From the IMG/VR virus record IMGVR_UViG_3300034012_000044, positions 1-26,159 of that record: DNA of 26,159 nucleotides. The stretch is one strand, 5' to 3'. The notes below the pieces were generated by a model. The model worked only from the letters and a program-made list of their open reading frames with translations. It was not told the origin of the DNA and searched no databases. The DNA is from a virus. The number at the start of each line of letters is the position of its first letter. The stretch's first letter is position 1. Shown one piece after another: positions 23,109 to 26,159 of the stretch. Both the position numbers and the translations under genes were made by a program.

Positions 23109-23428
23109 GCTTAACTATGTACTGGACTAAGAACGGGTCTATCCCATCACAAGAGACAGACGGAACAGAGGGCTGGCAACAGGCTCCATCGCCTCCTACA
23201 GACATCCCTGAAGGCAAGGAACTTGTTTGGCTAAACTGGGAATGGATCGTAAGAGACCCTAAGCCAGCAGACAGAGCAGGTTACCAGTGGAACTGGCAGC
23301 ACGATACACGAAGCTGGGTAGAAGGATCGTGGGGGACTGTGGAGGTTGTAGAGCCTCTTACAGTCATCGACATAACCAACTTCAGCTCTTCACAGGTAGC
23401 CAACCTAACAACATCACAGGTGATTTAA
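23105..23428 (+). CDS. Small Trp-rich tail-region protein
   Basis: A 107-residue protein starting in an ATGA overlap with the lectin gene. It is unusually rich in tryptophan (WLNWEWIVRD, YQWNWQHDTRSWVEGSWG), like tail-fibre assembly and other small fibre-associated proteins, and ends in Ser/Thr-rich TNFSSSQVANLTTSQVI. The C-terminal repeat-like NFSSSQV / NLTTSQV is suggestive of strand pairing. Its function is not recognised; a fibre cap or assembly factor fits position and size. Confidence 0.6.
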   Translation: MSLTMYWTKNGSIPSQETDGTEGWQQAPSPPTDIPEGKELVWLNWEWIVRDPKPADRAGYQWNWQHDTRSWVEGSWGTVEVVEPLTVIDITNFSSSQVANLTTSQVI

Positions 23429-23434
23429 AATGAC

Positions 23435-23470
23435 GAAAGCCCGCAGTGCTACCAACACATACGGGCCTTC
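23435..23470 (+). promoter_or_regulatory. Hairpin element ahead of the HNH gene
   Basis: GAAAGCCCG (23435-23443) pairs with CGGGCCTTC (23462-23470) with a single A-C mismatch. Inside, GTG (23446-23448) pairs with CAC (23456-23458) around CTACCAA. No T-run follows, so it is not a standard terminator. It ends 24 bases before the HNH start and its 5' arm begins seven bases after the preceding stop. A cis-acting role in the HNH gene's expression or in the element's mobility is inference. Confidence 0.55.
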
Positions 23471-23494
23471 TAACCAACAACGAGGACATTCGTT

Positions 23495-24007
23495 ATGGCT
23501 GCAAAGATTCTACCAATAGAAACACTGCAACAACTGTTTCGTTACGATCCAGACACGGGAAATATCTATTGGATCTCGCAAGGCCGAGGAAAAATCAAGA
23601 AAAAGCCTGCCGGTACAATCGTTAAAGCTGGCTATGTAGGTATTCTTATTGACGGCAAACGATACTACGCACACAGAATCGCGTGGGCTTTACATCACGG
23701 CAAGCATCCAGAGCTTCATCTAGATCACATTAACGGCATTAAGACTGATAATCGGATTGCCAATCTTAGAGAGGCAAACGATATGCAAAATGCTAGAAAC
23801 GCAAAAAAGCCGATTAACAATACTAGCGGTTACACGGGCGTGTCATACTGTAAGCAGACAAACAAATGGCGGCCATTTATCAAAGTCAATCGGCAATCAA
23901 TTTCTTTTGGTCGCTTTACTAATATTGAAGATGCGGCTCGCGCAAGAAAAGAAGCTGAGATAAGATACTTTGGCGAATGGAGAAAACAAGATGAAAATTT
24001 GCGTTAA
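23495..24007 (+). CDS. HNH endonuclease with AP2 DNA-binding domain
   Basis: A 170-residue nuclease of the free-standing homing type. The HNH core lies at about 58-95: AHRIAW (H60), then HLDHINGIKTDNRIANLREA (75-94) with D77, H78, N86 and N90, the metal and catalytic positions of HNH_3 nucleases. The C-terminal domain SGYTGVSYCKQTNKWRPFIK (111-130) to RYFGEW is an AP2-like DNA-binding domain. GAGGA lies about nine bases before the ATG. It sits between the fibre and lysis modules, after a gap with a stable hairpin. That is a common place for a selfish endonuclease. It overlaps the glycosyltransferase start by 17 bases. Confidence 0.9.
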   Translation: MAAKILPIETLQQLFRYDPDTGNIYWISQGRGKIKKKPAGTIVKAGYVGILIDGKRYYAHRIAWALHHGKHPELHLDHINGIKTDNRIANLREANDMQNARNAKKPINNTSGYTGVSYCKQTNKWRPFIKVNRQSISFGRFTNIEDAARARKEAEIRYFGEWRKQDENLR

Positions 24008-25052
24008 CGCAATCTCAAAAAACGAAGCTCAGTTTGTAAAGCGTTTTTACGAGTCGGCCAAAGATGCTGACTTAATCATTCTTGCTGATACAGGATCAAC
24101 AGATGGAACCGCTGATCTTGCTAGAGAATGCGGTATTACTGTTTACGACATCTCAATCATCCCGTGGCGATTTGACCTAGCAAGAAATGCAGCTCTAGCT
24201 TTAGTGCCTGCCGACGTTGATGTCATCGTGTCTCTTGATCTTGATGAAGTCTTAGAACCGGGATGGCGGGAAGAGATAGAGCGGGTTTGGACTCCAGAGA
24301 CTACTAGGCTTAGGTACAAGTTCGATTGGGGTCACGGCATTTTGTTTTACTACGAAAAGATCTTCGCAAAGAAGGGCTACAGGTTCCACCATAGCATCCA
24401 TGAATACCCTCGCCCCGACCTCCGCATCAAAGAAGTCTACGCCCAAACAGACAAGCTCTTAGTCTCTCATCACCCAGATCCTACGAAGTCACGCGGTCAA
24501 TATCTTGACCTCCTCAGAATGGCTGTTAAAGAGGACCCTAGATGCCCCAGAAACGCTTTCTACTTCGCGCGTGAGCTAACCTTCTACCGTCTCTGGGACG
24601 AGGCTATAGAGGCTCTAAACGCTTACTTGAATATGCCTGAAGCAACGTGGCCGAATGAACGCTGTTACGCGATGCGGCTCTTAGGTCAGGCTTACGACGA
24701 GAAACTCGATTATTGGACGGCTCTAAAGTGGTTCAGGATGGCGATTGCTGAGGCTCCGGGAACACGAGAACCGTGGGTTGATTTTGCGATGTCTTGTTAT
24801 AAGAAACACTTATGGAAAGAATGTCACCACGCGGCTACAATGGCACTTAGCATCGTAGATAAAGAGCTTGTCTATACCTGCGACCCTGAAGTGTGGGGAT
24901 CTAAGCCGCACGATCTTGCAGCGATCTCGGCACATCATTTAGGTATGAAAGACGAGGCGATAAGACACGGAGCGGAGGCAGTCAGGCTGTCTCCAGATGA
25001 TGAACGGCTTATCAGGAATCTTGAATATTATGGACAGCCAGACTCTCATTAA
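23991..25052 (+). CDS. Glycosyltransferase family 2 with TPR-like C-terminus
   Basis: A 353-residue sugar-transfer enzyme. The GT-A domain (about 1-150) has ADTGSTDGT (32-40), the nucleotide-sugar loop, and the metal-binding DxD in SLDLDEV (D83, D85). The C-terminal part is helical, with tetratricopeptide-like repeats from about 180 (AIEALNAYLNM, ALKWFRMAIAEAP, EAIRHGAEAVRLSPDDERLI). Proteins with this layout glycosylate peptide or surface acceptors. In a phage it could modify its own fibres or the host surface; the acceptor is unknown. I start at the ATG at 23991, after GGAGAAAA; the open frame to 23970 lies inside the HNH gene. Confidence 0.85.
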   Translation: MKICVNAISKNEAQFVKRFYESAKDADLIILADTGSTDGTADLARECGITVYDISIIPWRFDLARNAALALVPADVDVIVSLDLDEVLEPGWREEIERVWTPETTRLRYKFDWGHGILFYYEKIFAKKGYRFHHSIHEYPRPDLRIKEVYAQTDKLLVSHHPDPTKSRGQYLDLLRMAVKEDPRCPRNAFYFARELTFYRLWDEAIEALNAYLNMPEATWPNERCYAMRLLGQAYDEKLDYWTALKWFRMAIAEAPGTREPWVDFAMSCYKKHLWKECHHAATMALSIVDKELVYTCDPEVWGSKPHDLAAISAHHLGMKDEAIRHGAEAVRLSPDDERLIRNLEYYGQPDSH

Positions 25053-25263
25053 CATCTTATTCGGCGCAATCTCAGCGGCTTTCGGTTGGATCTTCCGAGT
25101 TGTTTGGGAGGCTGTAAAAGAAATGCAACGCGATCTTCGGGACATCGAAAAGAATCTGCCTCACGATTATGTCCTTAAGAAGGATTACGAGACCGATATT
25201 CACGAGATTAAATTTATGCTCGGCAAGATTTTTGACCGGCTTGAGGGCAAAGCCGACAAATGA
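25030..25263 (+). CDS. Membrane/coiled-coil lysis-associated protein
   Basis: A 77-residue protein with one hydrophobic segment at about 6-25 (LINILFGAISAAFGWIF) followed by a charged coiled-coil region (EMQRDLRDIEKNLP ... DIHEIKFMLGKIFDRLEG). It is placed immediately before the endolysin and overlaps it by ATGA. The ATG at 25030 is preferred to an ATG at 24997, which would add an unlike extension inside the glycosyltransferase gene. AGGA lies 12 bases ahead, a long spacing. It may be a holin accessory or a tether in the inner membrane. I do not recognise a defined family. Confidence 0.65.
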   Translation: MDSQTLINILFGAISAAFGWIFRVVWEAVKEMQRDLRDIEKNLPHDYVLKKDYETDIHEIKFMLGKIFDRLEGKADK

Positions 25264-25754
25264 GTTTTGAGTCAGCCTTTGACAAGATGATTCAGGACGA
25301 AGGTGGCTATGTCCTGCATAAAGTAAAAGGCGACACTGGCGGTTTAACCTACGCAGGGATTGCAAGAAACAAGAACCCTCACTGGCCGGGATGGGGCTTT
25401 ATCGACAGAGACGAAACCCCACCAACTCAAATGGTCAGGGACTTTTACAAGTCTGAATTCTGGGATCGCATACAAGGCGATCAACTAAATCCTGTCGTTG
25501 CTTCTTCTATCTTTAACTTTGCTGTGAATGCTGGCGTTTCTGTGGCTTCCAAACTGGCTCAGATATGCGTTAAAACGGCCCCAGACGGCGTTATCGGCCC
25601 TAAGTCGATACAAGCCCTCAACCAGATGAACGAAGAGCTTTTTGTGGCTTCCTATGCCCTTGCAAAGATCGCTAGGTATCGGGACATTGTGATGAGAGAC
25701 CGAAGCCAGATTAAGTTTCTTTTAGGCTGGATCAATCGAGCGCTCAAGCTGTGA
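25260..25754 (+). CDS. Endolysin, GH108 family muramidase-like
   Basis: A 164-residue peptidoglycan hydrolase. The N-terminus FDKMIQDEGGYVL holds the catalytic glutamate (E14), and GDTGGLTYAGIAR (24-36) is the GG-T-x-x-GI signature of this family. The C-terminal part from about 75 (LNPVVASSIFNFAVNAG, TAPDGVIGPKSIQALN, FLLGWINRAL) matches the peptidoglycan-binding domain paired with it in family members. It has no signal peptide, so it should wait in the cytoplasm for the holin. It is coupled by ATGA to the membrane protein before it and overlaps the holin start. Confidence 0.9.
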   Translation: MSFESAFDKMIQDEGGYVLHKVKGDTGGLTYAGIARNKNPHWPGWGFIDRDETPPTQMVRDFYKSEFWDRIQGDQLNPVVASSIFNFAVNAGVSVASKLAQICVKTAPDGVIGPKSIQALNQMNEELFVASYALAKIARYRDIVMRDRSQIKFLLGWINRALKL

Positions 25755-26159
25755 ACATCCTCGGCATATCCTCTGTCGTTGAGTCCGTCGGGAAAGTTAT
25801 CGGCGACCTTCACACGTCCGATAAAGAACGGATGGAGCTTGAATTAGAGGCTAAAAGAATAGATCAGGCTGTCGACCTCGGTCAGATGGAAGTTAATAAG
25901 GTCGAGGCTGCTAATCAGAATCTCTTTGTGGCTGGATGGCGACCTGCTATCGGTTGGGTTGGTGCTGGTGCGATGGCCTACCAGTTTCTTCTCTATCCTT
26001 TACTTGTCTGGGCGTGGGTCTGGCTACAGGCTGAGGGTTATGTTCCCAAAGAAGTAAAGCCTCCTCCTATGTTGGATACAGAGGCTCTCTGGGTTATTTT
26101 GAGCGGGATGTTGGGGATTGCTGGCATGAGGAGTTTTGAGCGCGTGAAAGGTGTAGCTC
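25751..26159 (+). CDS. Holin, 3TM family (cut by window end)
   Basis: A frame beginning at GTG 25751, which overlaps the endolysin stop, and still open at the last base (136 complete codons). The first 57 residues are charged and helical (ERMELELEAKRIDQAVD). FVAGWRPAIGWVGAGAMAYQ (59-78) begins the signature hydrophobic region, which continues as FLLYPLLVWAWVWL. A third hydrophobic segment, LWVILSGMLGIAGM, lies at about 113-126. This is the layout of the 3TM holin family. The holin opens the inner membrane for the endolysin. The end of the gene lies outside the window. Confidence 0.85.
   Translation, partial: MNILGISSVVESVGKVIGDLHTSDKERMELELEAKRIDQAVDLGQMEVNKVEAANQNLFVAGWRPAIGWVGAGAMAYQFLLYPLLVWAWVWLQAEGYVPKEVKPPPMLDTEALWVILSGMLGIAGMRSFERVKGVA

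Noticed and set aside
23430-23519. A 29-residue ORF starting at ATG 23430 after AGGTGA
   Set aside because: It lies across the hairpin and into the HNH gene in another frame and has no recognisable features. A leader peptide remains possible, but I cannot support it.

Overview
The window is the late (virion and lysis) half of a tailed double-stranded DNA phage with HK97-type head genes and a siphovirus-like tail. Every gene I accept is on the + strand, most start within a few bases of the previous stop or overlap it by ATGA/TAATG, and the order is the canonical one: terminase, portal, protease, capsid, connectors, tail, fibres, lysis. I see no integrase, repressor, replication gene or tRNA here, so lifestyle and host cannot be decided. 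The collagen-like fibres, LamG-type lectin domains, S74 chaperone and 3TM holin fit a phage of a Gram-negative, probably aquatic, bacterium; that is inference.

Layout. 1-153: non-coding leader with a hairpin and iterated ACGCA motifs. 154-2282: small and large terminase. 2291-5039: portal, a tiny helical ORF, an AT-rich P-loop kinase-like gene and the prohead protease. 5051-7467: two tandem HK97-fold capsid genes, the second a shortened paralogue without the N-terminal scaffold-like domain, separated by a GNRA-loop hairpin. 7469-9374: connector, stopper, tail terminator, tail tube. 9352-10202: two small unknown ORFs and an HK97 gp10-like protein. 10199-11016: tail assembly chaperone pair joined by a -1 frameshift at A AAA AAC. 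11006-17926: tape measure, two tail-tip proteins, a GNAT acetyltransferase gene, and a 1151-residue hub/fibre protein ending in an S74 chaperone. 17923-23428: adhesion apparatus with collagen-like (Gly-Pro-Thr) and triple LamG-like proteins. 23495-25052: HNH/AP2 endonuclease and a glycosyltransferase. 25030-26159: lysis cassette (TM/coiled-coil protein, GH108 endolysin, 3TM holin cut by the window end).

How it works together. The terminase pumps DNA through the portal into a capsid matured by the protease. The connector, stopper and terminator proteins join head to tail. The tube is built around the tape measure with the frameshifted chaperones. The hub and fibre proteins bind the host, and the last genes release progeny.

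Most worth a second look: the capsid gene pair and the hairpin between them; an 84-nt foldable segment at 18228-18311 that abuts a gene whose only sensible start is ATA; the hairpin just ahead of the HNH gene; and phased ACGCA repeats in front of the small terminase gene. There is no stretch of more than 300 bases without a gene.
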